A DNA stretch of 30,672 nucleotides from CAZRIE01 sp964600075 (GCA_964600075.1 CAZRIE010000047.1:1-30672); one strand, 5' to 3'. Counted from the first letter of the stretch, positions 7,518 to 15,269 are shown. Translations and numbers: made by a program. The notes: generated by a model not told the origin, from the sequence alone.

Positions 7518-9178
7518 TGCAAGGTACGAAATACGAAATACGAAGTACGAAATTGACATCGCAATGGTTGCGATGTATGATGCTATGCCTATTTTTTTCA
7601 GTATTTCAAGGTTTTTCGCAAAAGAATCCCTCAGTCGTTTCCCAAGTAGATACGACTTCAATTAAAATCGGTGAACAGATTAAATTTACCGTCACTGTCG
7701 AGACGGATACTACGGCACAGGTTATCTTTCCGGAAGGACAAACTTTTTCTCCTTTGGAAACCGTGGAAGCTTTTGCAACCGATACTACCCACAAGAACAA
7801 TCGGATGACCTTGCAGAAAATCTATGCACTGACCCAGTTTGATTCGGGATCTTATAAACTCCCGGCCCAGCGTATCGAGGTTAACGGCAAAGGGTATTTT
7901 ACAGATTCGACACAGATCATGGTGGCAAATATTCCTGTCGATACACTCGCCCAAAAAATGTACGACATCAAACCGTTGATGCAAGTCGAAAAAAGTAATT
8001 CGAAATTTTGGATACTACTTTTTGGCCTTCTTCTAGCAGTAGCAGTTGTTGGCGGGCTGATTTATTGGTTCCTCTTTCGTAAGAAACCTTTGAGCGAAGA
8101 AGAAAAGGAAGCGCTCCTACCTCCCTACGACAAGGCCTTGTTAGAACTTAAAAAACTCGAAAATTCCAAATACCTTATTCAAGATGAGTACAAACAATAC
8201 TATTCGGAACTGACGGACATTGTCCGTTCGTATTTAGAAGAAGACGTTCATGTAAGCGCATTGGAGAGTACCACCGACGAGTTGATCATCAAACTCGAAA
8301 TGCTTCGCGATGCCGGGGAGCTGAAAATCGATAACGACACCCTACAACAGTTCAAACGTATTCTGCAAACGGCGGATTTGGTCAAATTTGCCAAATCTAA
8401 ACCGGAGACTTCCGTCGCCGAACAAGACCGGAAATCGATAGAGCAGATTGTAATAAAAACCCACGACGCCCTACCTGAACCTACCCTCGAAGAATTGATG
8501 GAGCAGGAAGAATTTCAAGAAGAACTTGCCCAAAAAAAACAAAAGAAGAAAATAGTTATTGCCAGTGTGGCCGCCTTGGCCGTTCTATTGCTATCTACGG
8601 GTATCGCAATTGCGTACTACGGTTTTGGTTTTGTAAAGGACACTGTTTTTGGCCATCCTTCCAAAGAGCTTTTGGAAGGGGAATGGGTCGCCAGCACTTA
8701 CGGTTACCCTCCCATAAGCATAGAAACACCCACAGTATTAAAGCGTCAAGAAGTAAAACTGACCCCCGACATGAAGGCCAATATTCAAGACCTTCAAATT
8801 TTCATGTATCGAAGCTCGGTCGGTTTGTTCACAGTGGGCACCACTTCTATAACACTAGCGCAAGAAGCTGAACCTGATTTTGATCAGACGATTGAAATGT
8901 TCCTTAAAAATCTCGAGAGCAAAGGGGCAAAGAACATTATTACCAAACAAGAAGAATTTGTTACGGTAACCGGAATTAAGGGTATTAAGGTTTATGGCAG
9001 TGGAAAATTTGCTGTGCCAGAATCGAAAGAACTGGTAAAAGGAAAATATAGTGTACTGCTCTTTGGCGGAAAAGGTTTTCAACAACAGGTCATCTTAACT
9101 TGGTTGCAAGATGATACCTATGCCGAAGAAATCGTAGAACGCATTTTAAGTACTGTAGAAGTAAAAACAGAAGTATAG
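7517..9178 (+). CDS. BatD/DUF4381-like envelope protein with extra C-terminal domain
   Basis: A 553-residue membrane protein inside the bat operon. The N-terminal hydrophobic stretch MMLCLFFSVFQGFSQ is signal-like. An Ig-like beta-rich periplasmic region follows (about 40-160), then a membrane helix (about 164-187, FWILLFGLLLAVAVVGG). A cytoplasmic helical region (about 190-340) contains the YSELTDIVRSYLEEDVHVSA segment typical of BatD/DUF4381-type proteins. A second helix lies at about 345-372, followed by a 170-residue domain ending ERILSTVEVK that I cannot assign. The ATG at 7517 overlaps the DUF58 stop (TAATG). The first 20 codons, though, consist of a 7-bp tandem repeat and a hairpin, so the ATG at 7577 is an alternative start. 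The role is presumed to be in the MoxR/Bat complex. Confidence 0.8.
   Translation: MQGTKYEIRSTKLTSQWLRCMMLCLFFSVFQGFSQKNPSVVSQVDTTSIKIGEQIKFTVTVETDTTAQVIFPEGQTFSPLETVEAFATDTTHKNNRMTLQKIYALTQFDSGSYKLPAQRIEVNGKGYFTDSTQIMVANIPVDTLAQKMYDIKPLMQVEKSNSKFWILLFGLLLAVAVVGGLIYWFLFRKKPLSEEEKEALLPPYDKALLELKKLENSKYLIQDEYKQYYSELTDIVRSYLEEDVHVSALESTTDELIIKLEMLRDAGELKIDNDTLQQFKRILQTADLVKFAKSKPETSVAEQDRKSIEQIVIKTHDALPEPTLEELMEQEEFQEELAQKKQKKKIVIASVAALAVLLLSTGIAIAYYGFGFVKDTVFGHPSKELLEGEWVASTYGYPPISIETPTVLKRQEVKLTPDMKANIQDLQIFMYRSSVGLFTVGTTSITLAQEAEPDFDQTIEMFLKNLESKGAKNIITKQEEFVTVTGIKGIKVYGSGKFAVPESKELVKGKYSVLLFGGKGFQQQVILTWLQDDTYAEEIVERILSTVEVKTEV
7525..7552 (+). repeat. Four-unit 7-bp tandem repeat TACGAA(A/G)
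   Basis: Units at 7525-7531, 7532-7538, 7539-7545 and 7546-7552; three end in A and one in G. The repeat forms codons 3-12 of the reading frame starting at 7517 (encoding TKYEIRSTK). Similar TACGAA repeats occur between genes in many Bacteroidetes as I recall them, so it may be an intergenic element that has become part of the frame. Confidence 0.85.
7556..7576 (+). promoter_or_regulatory. Perfect 9-bp hairpin directly before alternative start codon
   Basis: ACATCGCAA (7556-7564) and TTGCGATGT (7568-7576) are perfectly complementary across a TGG loop. The stem ends one base before the ATG at 7577, with another ATG at 7580. There is no T-tract, so it is not a terminator. If translation starts at 7577, the hairpin would sit over the initiation region. 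If it starts at 7517, it is simply coding sequence with strong secondary structure. Confidence 0.6.
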
Positions 9179-9180
9179 AG

Positions 9181-10179
9181 ATGTTAGAAAATATATCATT
9201 CGCAAACCCGGAGTTCTTTTGGTTGCTGTTATTGCTGCCATTAGCGGTGCTATGGTATTTCTATAAGCGCCGAGAACAGGTCGCATCATTAAAACTTCCG
9301 ACAATAAAAGGATTTAGCAAACAGGGTTTCCTTCCAAAATTAAAACCGCTATTATTTGTAATGCGTCTATGCGCACTTTCGGCAATCATTATCGCGATGG
9401 CGAGACCACAGACCGAAGATATATCCACAAAAACAAAAACTACAAAAGGTATCGATATTGTCATGGCAATCGATGTATCGTCTAGTATGCTGGCACGCGA
9501 TCTAAAACCGAACCGTCTGGCCGCCCTAAAAGAAGTCGCCGCAAAGTTTATAAAAGAACGTCCAAATGATCGGATCGGCCTGGTCGCCTATGCTGGCGAA
9601 GGCTATACCAAAACGCCCATTACTAGTGATAAATCTATAGTATTGAGTGCGCTTCGCGAAATTACGTATGGGCAGCTCAACGATGGTACAGCTATTGGCA
9701 TGGGGCTGGCCACTTCGGTCAATCGCCTAAAGGAAAGCAAGGCCGCGAGCAAAATTATTATTCTGCTTACAGACGGAGTGAACAATTCAGGTTTTATCGA
9801 ACCACAGACCGCTGCCGATTTGGCCATTGAATTTGGCATTAAAACCTATACGATCGGTCTTGGCACGAATGGCAATGCTCTCTCGCCGATTGCCTATAAC
9901 TCAGATGGGTCGTTTCGATACGGTATGCGACAAGTAGAGATAGATGAAGATTTGCTAAAAGATATCGCAAAGGTTACCGGAGGAAAATATTTTAGGGCTA
10001 CCGATAACGAGAAGTTAGAAGCCATTTACGACGAAATCAACAAATTGGAAAAAACAGAAATAGAGGAATTCAAATATTATAGATACGAAGAAAAGTTCCG
10101 TTCTTGGGTGCTTTTGGCAGGAGGCTTGCTTCTATTGGAATGGATGATCCGTAATACGCTTTTCAGGAGTTTTATTTAA
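9181..10179 (+). CDS. batA: BatA: VWA-domain membrane protein
   Basis: An inner-membrane protein of the Bat complex, 332 residues. It has two N-terminal helices (about 9-28 and 55-75, the second followed by MARPQTED), a VWA domain facing the periplasm or cytoplasm depending on topology, and a C-terminal helix (about 309-325). The metal-ion-dependent adhesion site is intact: D98, S100, S102 (DVSSS), T170 (DGTAIG) and D198 (LLTDG). It starts three bases after the preceding stop, so the two genes are tightly linked. MIDAS-containing VWA proteins bind partner proteins through Mg2+; in this operon the partner activator is presumed to be MoxR. Mutants of the Bacteroides fragilis bat operon have impaired aerotolerance, the basis of the name. 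Whether that role holds in this organism is unknown. Confidence 0.93.
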   Translation: MLENISFANPEFFWLLLLLPLAVLWYFYKRREQVASLKLPTIKGFSKQGFLPKLKPLLFVMRLCALSAIIIAMARPQTEDISTKTKTTKGIDIVMAIDVSSSMLARDLKPNRLAALKEVAAKFIKERPNDRIGLVAYAGEGYTKTPITSDKSIVLSALREITYGQLNDGTAIGMGLATSVNRLKESKAASKIIILLTDGVNNSGFIEPQTAADLAIEFGIKTYTIGLGTNGNALSPIAYNSDGSFRYGMRQVEIDEDLLKDIAKVTGGKYFRATDNEKLEAIYDEINKLEKTEIEEFKYYRYEEKFRSWVLLAGGLLLLEWMIRNTLFRSFI

Positions 10180-10271
10180 AATATTTTTTGTGGGTAGGTT
10201 ATTGCGAAAAGTGCCAAAAATCTAGATTCGAGAACGGAGACGATAAAAAGGAACACAGTATACTAATGGAA

Positions 10272-10295
10272 TGCGCTTGAACTTGCGCTTGAGCT
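10272..10295 (+). repeat. 12-bp tandem duplication between batA and batB
   Basis: TGCGCTTGAACT (10272-10283) is followed directly by TGCGCTTGAGCT (10284-10295), one mismatch in twelve. It lies in the 122-base spacer after batA, six bases before the ATG of batB. No promoter could be assigned in the rest of the spacer. Confidence 0.8.
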
Positions 10296-10301
10296 TAAAA
10301 A

Positions 10302-11348
10302 ATGATTCAATTCGACGAAAAAATATATTTCTATTTGCTAGCGGTTATACCGGTACTCATCATCTTGTTCGTTTTGATCCAAATCTGGAAAAAACGGACA
10401 CAGAAAAAGTTTGCCGATCTATCGTTGCTCAAACGCCTGACTCCGGATCGCTCAAATTTCAAATCTAGTTTGAAATTGTTATTCTTCATTCTTGGAATAG
10501 CGTTTTTGACCCTCGGGCTTGTCAACCCCAAAATCGGCACAAAGTTAGAAACGATAAAGCGTGAAGGTGTCGACATTGTTTTTGCCGTCGATGTTTCCAA
10601 AAGCATGTTGGCCGAGGATATAGCCCCCAACCGATTGGAAAAGGCAAAAAGATTGGTTTCCGAAATCATCAATCAATTGGCCAGCGACCGAATCGGTATC
10701 ATCGCGTATGCCGGGCAAGCCTTTCCGCAATTACCCATTACGACCGATTATGGTGCGGCAAAAATGTTTCTACAGAGCATGAATACCGATATGCTGACCT
10801 CACAGGGCACAGCTATTAATGAAGCTATCGACCTTGCCACGACCTATTATAACGATGCCGAGCAGACCAATAGGGTACTTTTTATTATTTCCGATGGGGA
10901 AGACCATTCCGAAGGCTCGACCATGGAAGCTGTTGAGAAAGCCGTGGAAGAAGGCATACGTGTGTTCACGATCGGTGTTGGTAAAACGAAAGGCGCGCCG
11001 ATTCCCATAAAACGAAACGGAGTAGTAGAAAGTCTGAAAAAAGATGCACAAGGCGAGGTCGTAATCACAAAATTGAACGAAGAGATACTCATCGATATTG
11101 CCGACGATGGGAACGGTGAATATATCAATGGCATCAATACCGACGAAGCCGTAGAGCTCATCAAAGAACAATTGTTACAAATGGACAAAAAGGAATTCGA
11201 AGCCAAGCAGTTTGCTGAATTCAAAGACCAGTTTCAGTGGTTTTTGGGCATAGGCCTATTATTTCTATTTTTAGATGTGTTCGTTTTAGATAAGAAGACC
11301 AAGTGGCTGAAAAAGTTGAATTTGTTTAATGAAAAGGAAATCGAATAA
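10302..11348 (+). CDS. batB: BatB: second VWA-domain membrane protein
   Basis: A paralogue of BatA, 348 residues with the same plan: an N-terminal helix (about 8-27, YFYLLAVIPVLIILFVLIQI), a second helix ending LTLGLVNPKIG, a VWA domain and a C-terminal helix (about 308-328). The MIDAS residues D97, S99, S101 (DVSKS), T170 (QGTAIN) and D198 (IISDGEDHSEG) fall at almost the same numbers as in BatA. The SDGEDHSEG extension is typical of BatB. The batC ATG follows directly after the stop. It probably heterodimerises or works in series with BatA (inference from the family). Confidence 0.93.
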   Translation: MIQFDEKIYFYLLAVIPVLIILFVLIQIWKKRTQKKFADLSLLKRLTPDRSNFKSSLKLLFFILGIAFLTLGLVNPKIGTKLETIKREGVDIVFAVDVSKSMLAEDIAPNRLEKAKRLVSEIINQLASDRIGIIAYAGQAFPQLPITTDYGAAKMFLQSMNTDMLTSQGTAINEAIDLATTYYNDAEQTNRVLFIISDGEDHSEGSTMEAVEKAVEEGIRVFTIGVGKTKGAPIPIKRNGVVESLKKDAQGEVVITKLNEEILIDIADDGNGEYINGINTDEAVELIKEQLLQMDKKEFEAKQFAEFKDQFQWFLGIGLLFLFLDVFVLDKKTKWLKKLNLFNEKEIE

Positions 11349-12206
11349 ATGAAAAATATAGTTTTCATATTATTTTTTATAGGATGTATTTCTTTCGCCC
11401 AAAAAGAAGAGAAAGAAAGACAGCAAGCTTTGAGCGAATCTAAAAACCTGACTTGGGAAGCAAACAAAGAACTTTCGGAAGAAAATTTCGTAGAGGCCGA
11501 AGTAGATTACAGAAAAGCCATTGCCAAAAGTGATGAAAACGCCGCGGCACCATATAATTTAGGAAATGCTTATTATAGTGAAGAGACCTATAGCGAAGCT
11601 TTTGGTCGTTTCAAACAAGCTGGGGAATTAGCGTCAGACAAATCTGATAAACACAGCGCGTACCATAATATGGGCAATGTCTTTATGAAGCGTAAAGAAT
11701 ATGAAAAAGCGGTAGAGGCTTATAAAGAAGCTTTGCGCAATGACCCGACGGATGAAGAAACGCGTTATAATTTAGCCTTGGCCAAAGAAATGTTGAAAAA
11801 GGAGCAGGAGGAGAACGATCAAAATCAAGATAACAAAGACGACCAGGACAAACAAGATCAAAAAGACAAGAACGAAGACAAAGAGGAGGGGGATAATAAA
11901 GAGGATAACAAAGACGAAAATAAAGAAGACGAGGGAGACAAGGGTGACGAGGGCGAAGAAAACGAAGAAAAGAAAGACGAGAACAAAGAAGGCGAAGGCG
12001 ATCAAAAAGAAGAGCAAAAGAAGCAACCTGACCAAGGGGACAAACAAGAGCAAGAACAACCGCAACAACCGCGCCCCAACCAATTGAGCAAACAACAGAT
12101 TCAGAATCTATTGGAGGCCATGCAGAACGAAGAGAAAAAAGTACAAGAAAAAATCGATGCCCAAAAAGTCAAAGGCGTAAAAGTTAAAAACGAAAAAGAT
12201 TGGTGA
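11349..12206 (+). CDS. batC: BatC: secreted TPR protein with long acidic low-complexity tract
   Basis: A periplasmic or membrane-associated TPR protein, 285 residues. A signal peptide (MKNIVFILFFIGCISFAQ) leads into TPR repeats at about 35-150, including AAPYNLGNAYYSEETYSEAF and EYEKAVEAYKEALRNDP. Residues of about 150-240 are almost entirely D, E, K, N, Q and G. A short conserved-looking C-terminal helix follows (LSKQQIQNLLEAMQNEEKKV) with a basic tail ending KDW. TPR units usually bind partner proteins; the acidic tract is probably a flexible linker holding the C-terminal helix. The next gene probably starts at 12212, five bases after the stop. Confidence 0.9.
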   Translation: MKNIVFILFFIGCISFAQKEEKERQQALSESKNLTWEANKELSEENFVEAEVDYRKAIAKSDENAAAPYNLGNAYYSEETYSEAFGRFKQAGELASDKSDKHSAYHNMGNVFMKRKEYEKAVEAYKEALRNDPTDEETRYNLALAKEMLKKEQEENDQNQDNKDDQDKQDQKDKNEDKEEGDNKEDNKDENKEDEGDKGDEGEENEEKKDENKEGEGDQKEEQKKQPDQGDKQEQEQPQQPRPNQLSKQQIQNLLEAMQNEEKKVQEKIDAQKVKGVKVKNEKDW

Positions 12207-12211
12207 TATCA

Positions 12212-13987
12212 ATGGTCATTAAAAATATTACGGTATTCTTTTCGTTGGTTTTCATCGTTTTCACGATAAAAGCTCAGGACAAGTCCGCCATTACTTTTGA
12301 GATGAAGCTCAGTAAAGAAAAACTGGGTATCAACGAACGCTTACGTGTGGATTTTACGATGAACAAGGATGGGGATAACTTTAACCCCCCTGATTTTCAA
12401 GGTTTTCGGGTTCTCATGGGCCCTTCGCAATCTATAAGTTCATCTTGGGTCAACGGCGTACGCAGTTATTCCAAAACCTATTCTTATACCTTGGCCCCGA
12501 CTGCCCGTGGCCAGTTTACCATAAAACAGGCGACCATATTAATCGGTGGAGAGACCTACAAATCCCTATCCAAAAAAATCGAGGTTACTGCGGCCGTAGA
12601 CAAACCCAACGACCAAATGACCATTGACGATGTCGCCGATCAGAGCCTTCATTTGGTAGCCGAGGTTTCTAAAAGCAATCCATATCTGAACGAAGCTTTG
12701 AGTGTGGTGTATAAATTATATGTGAGTCCATCTATAAGTGTTTCGAACTATCAGCCTTTGGATAATCCTAAATACAATAATTTCTGGAGCCAAGACATTC
12801 CCGTTTCAAGACCAGCTGCCGAAAATGGCACCTACAAAGGAAAACCTTATCGGTACGTTGTGTTGAAAAGAGTGGTTCTCTATCCACAGAAATCGGGGAA
12901 ACTTGAAATCGAGCCTTTATCATTGGAGGTGACTGTCGATGTGCCTACCACAAAACGTGACTTTTTCGGTGGCCGTATCTATTCACAAACGAACAAGACT
13001 GTTTCTGCCGGTAAACGCACCATAAATGTAAAAGCCCTACCCGAAAAAGGAAAACCAATCAATTTTAGCGGTGCGGTGGGCAATTTCAATTTCTCGGTAA
13101 CTACCAGCAAGACCGAATTGAATGCCTCGGAATCTTTACAGGCAAAGGTAGAAATCAGTGGAAAGGGTAACCTAAAGCTATTTCAGTTGCCCGAGCCTAA
13201 TCTGCCCGGATCATTAGAAGTATATGAGCCTGAGTTCGAAGAAAATGTTCGCACTACACTTTCGGGTTCACAAGGCAAGGTGAGCAATAATTATACAATT
13301 GTGCCATCATTCAAAGGCAAGTATCCTATCCCCAGCATTTCGTTTACCTATTTCGACCCGAATGCCAAAACCTATAAAACCTTGGCTTCCGAAGAAATAG
13401 TAATCAATGTAAAAGAAGGGCCTATCAATTCGGCAGCGGGTAATCTTCCAAACAGTACTGGAAACAAGCAGACCGTTGCCACAGGAAACCAATTTAATTT
13501 CTTAAAACTAAAACCGAATCTCAAGACTATTGGCACGAACTACTTTTTTGGTTCGACCGGATTTTATCTGTGGTTATTACTACCCTTACTTTTGATTCCG
13601 TTAGCTATATTTTTTGGCAAAAAGCGCGAGGCCATCGCTGGCGACGTCGTCGGCAATCGAGTTCGACGGGCCAATAAACTAGCGCGAAAATATCTTTCGA
13701 AAGCGAAAAAAGAATTGGGCAATAAAGAAGCCTTTTACATCGTCCTTGAAAAAGCGCTGCACAATTACTTGAAGGCAAAATTAAAAATTGAAACTTCGGA
13801 GTTCAGTAAAGATAAAATCACATCGTTACTTACTGAAAAGCAGGTAGATGAAACAACGAACGATGGGTTTATAGCACTTCTCGAAAATTGTGAAATGGCA
13901 CGTTATAGTCCATTTTCAGAAGTGCAGATGCAGCAAGATTATGATAAAGCAAGTGAAGTAATCTCCCATTTGGATAAACAGTTGTAA
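12212..13987 (+). CDS. batD: BatD: envelope protein with oxygen-tolerance-family domain
   Basis: A large envelope protein of the bat operon, 591 residues from the ATG at 12212. I prefer this to a TTG at 12200 because the signal peptide begins there (MVIKNITVFFSLVFIVFTIK, cleaved near AQ). The periplasmic part is beta-rich, with the BatD-typical SYSKTYSYTLAPTARGQFTI stretch at about 80-100 and tandem Ig-like segments (for example FNFSVTTSKTELNASESLQA). One membrane helix lies at about 450-472 (LWLLLPLLLIPLAIFFG). The cytoplasmic C-terminus (about 490-591) carries KALHNYLKAKLKIETSEFSK, a helical domain shared with the BatD/DUF4381 group. It follows batC by five bases. Assignment is strong by order and sequence; the biochemical role in the family is not established. 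Confidence 0.92.
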   Translation: MVIKNITVFFSLVFIVFTIKAQDKSAITFEMKLSKEKLGINERLRVDFTMNKDGDNFNPPDFQGFRVLMGPSQSISSSWVNGVRSYSKTYSYTLAPTARGQFTIKQATILIGGETYKSLSKKIEVTAAVDKPNDQMTIDDVADQSLHLVAEVSKSNPYLNEALSVVYKLYVSPSISVSNYQPLDNPKYNNFWSQDIPVSRPAAENGTYKGKPYRYVVLKRVVLYPQKSGKLEIEPLSLEVTVDVPTTKRDFFGGRIYSQTNKTVSAGKRTINVKALPEKGKPINFSGAVGNFNFSVTTSKTELNASESLQAKVEISGKGNLKLFQLPEPNLPGSLEVYEPEFEENVRTTLSGSQGKVSNNYTIVPSFKGKYPIPSISFTYFDPNAKTYKTLASEEIVINVKEGPINSAAGNLPNSTGNKQTVATGNQFNFLKLKPNLKTIGTNYFFGSTGFYLWLLLPLLLIPLAIFFGKKREAIAGDVVGNRVRRANKLARKYLSKAKKELGNKEAFYIVLEKALHNYLKAKLKIETSEFSKDKITSLLTEKQVDETTNDGFIALLENCEMARYSPFSEVQMQQDYDKASEVISHLDKQL

Positions 13988-14024
13988 AAGGGAGCAAAGA
14001 GAAAAGATGTAGGCAGACCAAAGC

Positions 14025-14054
14025 ACTGATTACTGATTACCCCGAAGCGTCGGG
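14025..14054 (+). repeat. ACTGATT tandem repeat followed by CCCGA/TCGGG hairpin
   Basis: Two perfect 7-bp units ACTGATT (14025-14031, 14032-14038) are followed by CCCGA (14041-14045), loop AGCG, and TCGGG (14050-14054), a 5-bp G+C stem with no T-tract. It sits in the 96-base batD-batE spacer. A reverse-complement copy of part of it (CAGTAATCAGTG) lies between moxR and the DUF58 gene. Confidence 0.65.
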
Positions 14055-14083
14055 ACTGACTACCTAATTTGTAAAAATAGTAC

Positions 14084-14842
14084 GTGAAAAAACTAATTTC
14101 CATATTGATTTTAATACTCGGCCTTACGGCCTACGCCCAAAGTGAAGCCCTCTTCAACCGGGCTACTGAGTCATACAACGTAGGTGAATACCAAAAGGCC
14201 GTAGATAGTTATTTAGAGATCTTGGATAATGGTAATCACTCCGGCGAACTATATTACAATCTGGGTAATACGTACTACAAGCTCAACGAGATTGCACCCA
14301 GTATTTACTACTACGAAAAAGCCCTGCTTCTAAAACCGAACGACGCCGAGATTACGAACAATCTTGCCTATGCACAGAATATGACACTCGATGCCATCGA
14401 CAAAATGCCCGAAACAGGGCTTTCAAAAATTTATGGAAACATAATCGGGTTTCTTTCATTTGATCAATGGGGTTATACTGCCATATTTTTCATGATACTT
14501 TTTGTACTTCTCTATATCGCCTTCCATTATTTTAGATATTCGTCACGAAAACGAATCGCTTTCGTGTCAAGTATAGTGTCGCTGCTTATCGCAGTCGTCT
14601 CTGTGGCTTTTGCATTTTTGCAATACAATAAATTCAAGATCGACAGACCCGCTATTGTATTCACCAGTGAGTCTAGTGTGAAATCGGAACCCAATAAAAG
14701 AAGCCAAGAAGCATTCGCCCTTCACGAGGGTACCAAGGTTTACGTTCTTGACGAGCTTAACGACTGGAAAAAAATCAAGATCGCCGATGGCACTACCGGC
14801 TGGATTCCTGCAGAGGATATAAAATTGCTGAAAGATTTTTAA
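14084..14842 (+). CDS. batE: BatE: TPR and SH3-domain membrane protein
   Basis: The last gene of the bat operon, 252 residues. It starts at GTG 14084, chosen because a clean signal peptide begins there (MKKLISILILILGLTAYAQ). Two TPR units follow at about 25-105 (SGELYYNLGNTYYKLNEI, APSIYYYEKALLLKPND). Two membrane helices lie at about 127-148 and 160-183. The C-terminal domain (about 190-250) is of bacterial SH3 type, with GTKVYVLDELNDWKKIKIAD and GTTGWIPAEDI. SH3b domains in the envelope often bind peptidoglycan or peptides. The TPR-TM-SH3 order matches BatE of other Bacteroidetes. Confidence 0.9.
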   Translation: MKKLISILILILGLTAYAQSEALFNRATESYNVGEYQKAVDSYLEILDNGNHSGELYYNLGNTYYKLNEIAPSIYYYEKALLLKPNDAEITNNLAYAQNMTLDAIDKMPETGLSKIYGNIIGFLSFDQWGYTAIFFMILFVLLYIAFHYFRYSSRKRIAFVSSIVSLLIAVVSVAFAFLQYNKFKIDRPAIVFTSESSVKSEPNKRSQEAFALHEGTKVYVLDELNDWKKIKIADGTTGWIPAEDIKLLKDF

Positions 14843-14876
14843 ACTTTCCTTAACAAAAAATTGATAGCATTACTGT

Positions 14877-14884
14877 TATATTTG
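14877..14884 (+). promoter_or_regulatory. Possible Bacteroidetes -7 promoter element (TATATTTG)
   Basis: TATATTTG matches the TAnnTTTG consensus of the Bacteroidetes primary sigma factor. A TTG at 14861-14863 is present, but the 13-base gap is shorter than usual for the -33 element. Transcription would begin at or very near the ATG at 14890, implying a leaderless or nearly leaderless message. It is plausible as the start of the anion-transport cluster, but weak. Confidence 0.35.
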
Positions 14885-14889
14885 TTAGT

Positions 14890-15198
14890 ATGGCATTCAA
14901 TACTAAAGATTTAGCCCGCATAACATTACTTACTTTATGGTTATTTGCCATTGTGGTACCGAGCGTTATTACCTTAATGGATGTTGATAACTCTGTAATC
15001 GCAACCAACCTCAACGAGGAAGAGCAACAAGAATCGGGTAAAAAAACACAGGACGAAGAAAAAATTGTCAATGAGAATATTCATGACTTTTCGCTGATAG
15101 CACAGTCTAAAAAATCGGCTATGGGTGACTATAATACCTTAAGCCATCTTGAACACACTATAGAAATTCTTTTACCTCCTCCGGAACATATCGGTTAA
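14890..15198 (+). CDS. Small single-span membrane protein of unknown function at head of SulP/carbonic anhydrase cluster
   Basis: No recognised domain. The 102-residue protein has one hydrophobic helix (about 11-30, ITLLTLWLFAIVVPSVITLM) that could be a membrane anchor or uncleaved signal. A soluble tail follows, with a Glu/Gln-rich segment (NLNEEEQQESGKKTQDEEK, about 43-61) and a C-terminus ending EILLPPPEHIG. The helix implies the tail lies in the periplasm (positive residues K6 and R10 before the helix; no Lys or Arg immediately after it). It lies 47 bases after batE and 71 bases before the SulP start. Its composition looks like a real gene. It could be a small partner of the downstream transporter or the last gene of the bat transcript; context alone cannot decide. 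Confidence 0.7.
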   Translation: MAFNTKDLARITLLTLWLFAIVVPSVITLMDVDNSVIATNLNEEEQQESGKKTQDEEKIVNENIHDFSLIAQSKKSAMGDYNTLSHLEHTIEILLPPPEHIG

Positions 15199-15231
15199 TA
15201 TTCAGAAAATTTTATCTAAATTGACCAACCT

Positions 15232-15253
15232 GTCCTCAATTGATGTTGGGGAC
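15232..15253 (+). promoter_or_regulatory. Hairpin in leader of the first SulP gene
   Basis: GTCCTCAA (15232-15239) pairs with TTGGGGAC (15246-15253) in an 8-bp stem with one T-G wobble and a 6-base loop. It lies 16 bases upstream of the preferred ATG (15270). No T-run follows directly, so a terminator is unlikely; an RNA leader structure or coincidence are the alternatives. Confidence 0.35.
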
Positions 15254-15269
15254 CAAAATACTTTTTGAT

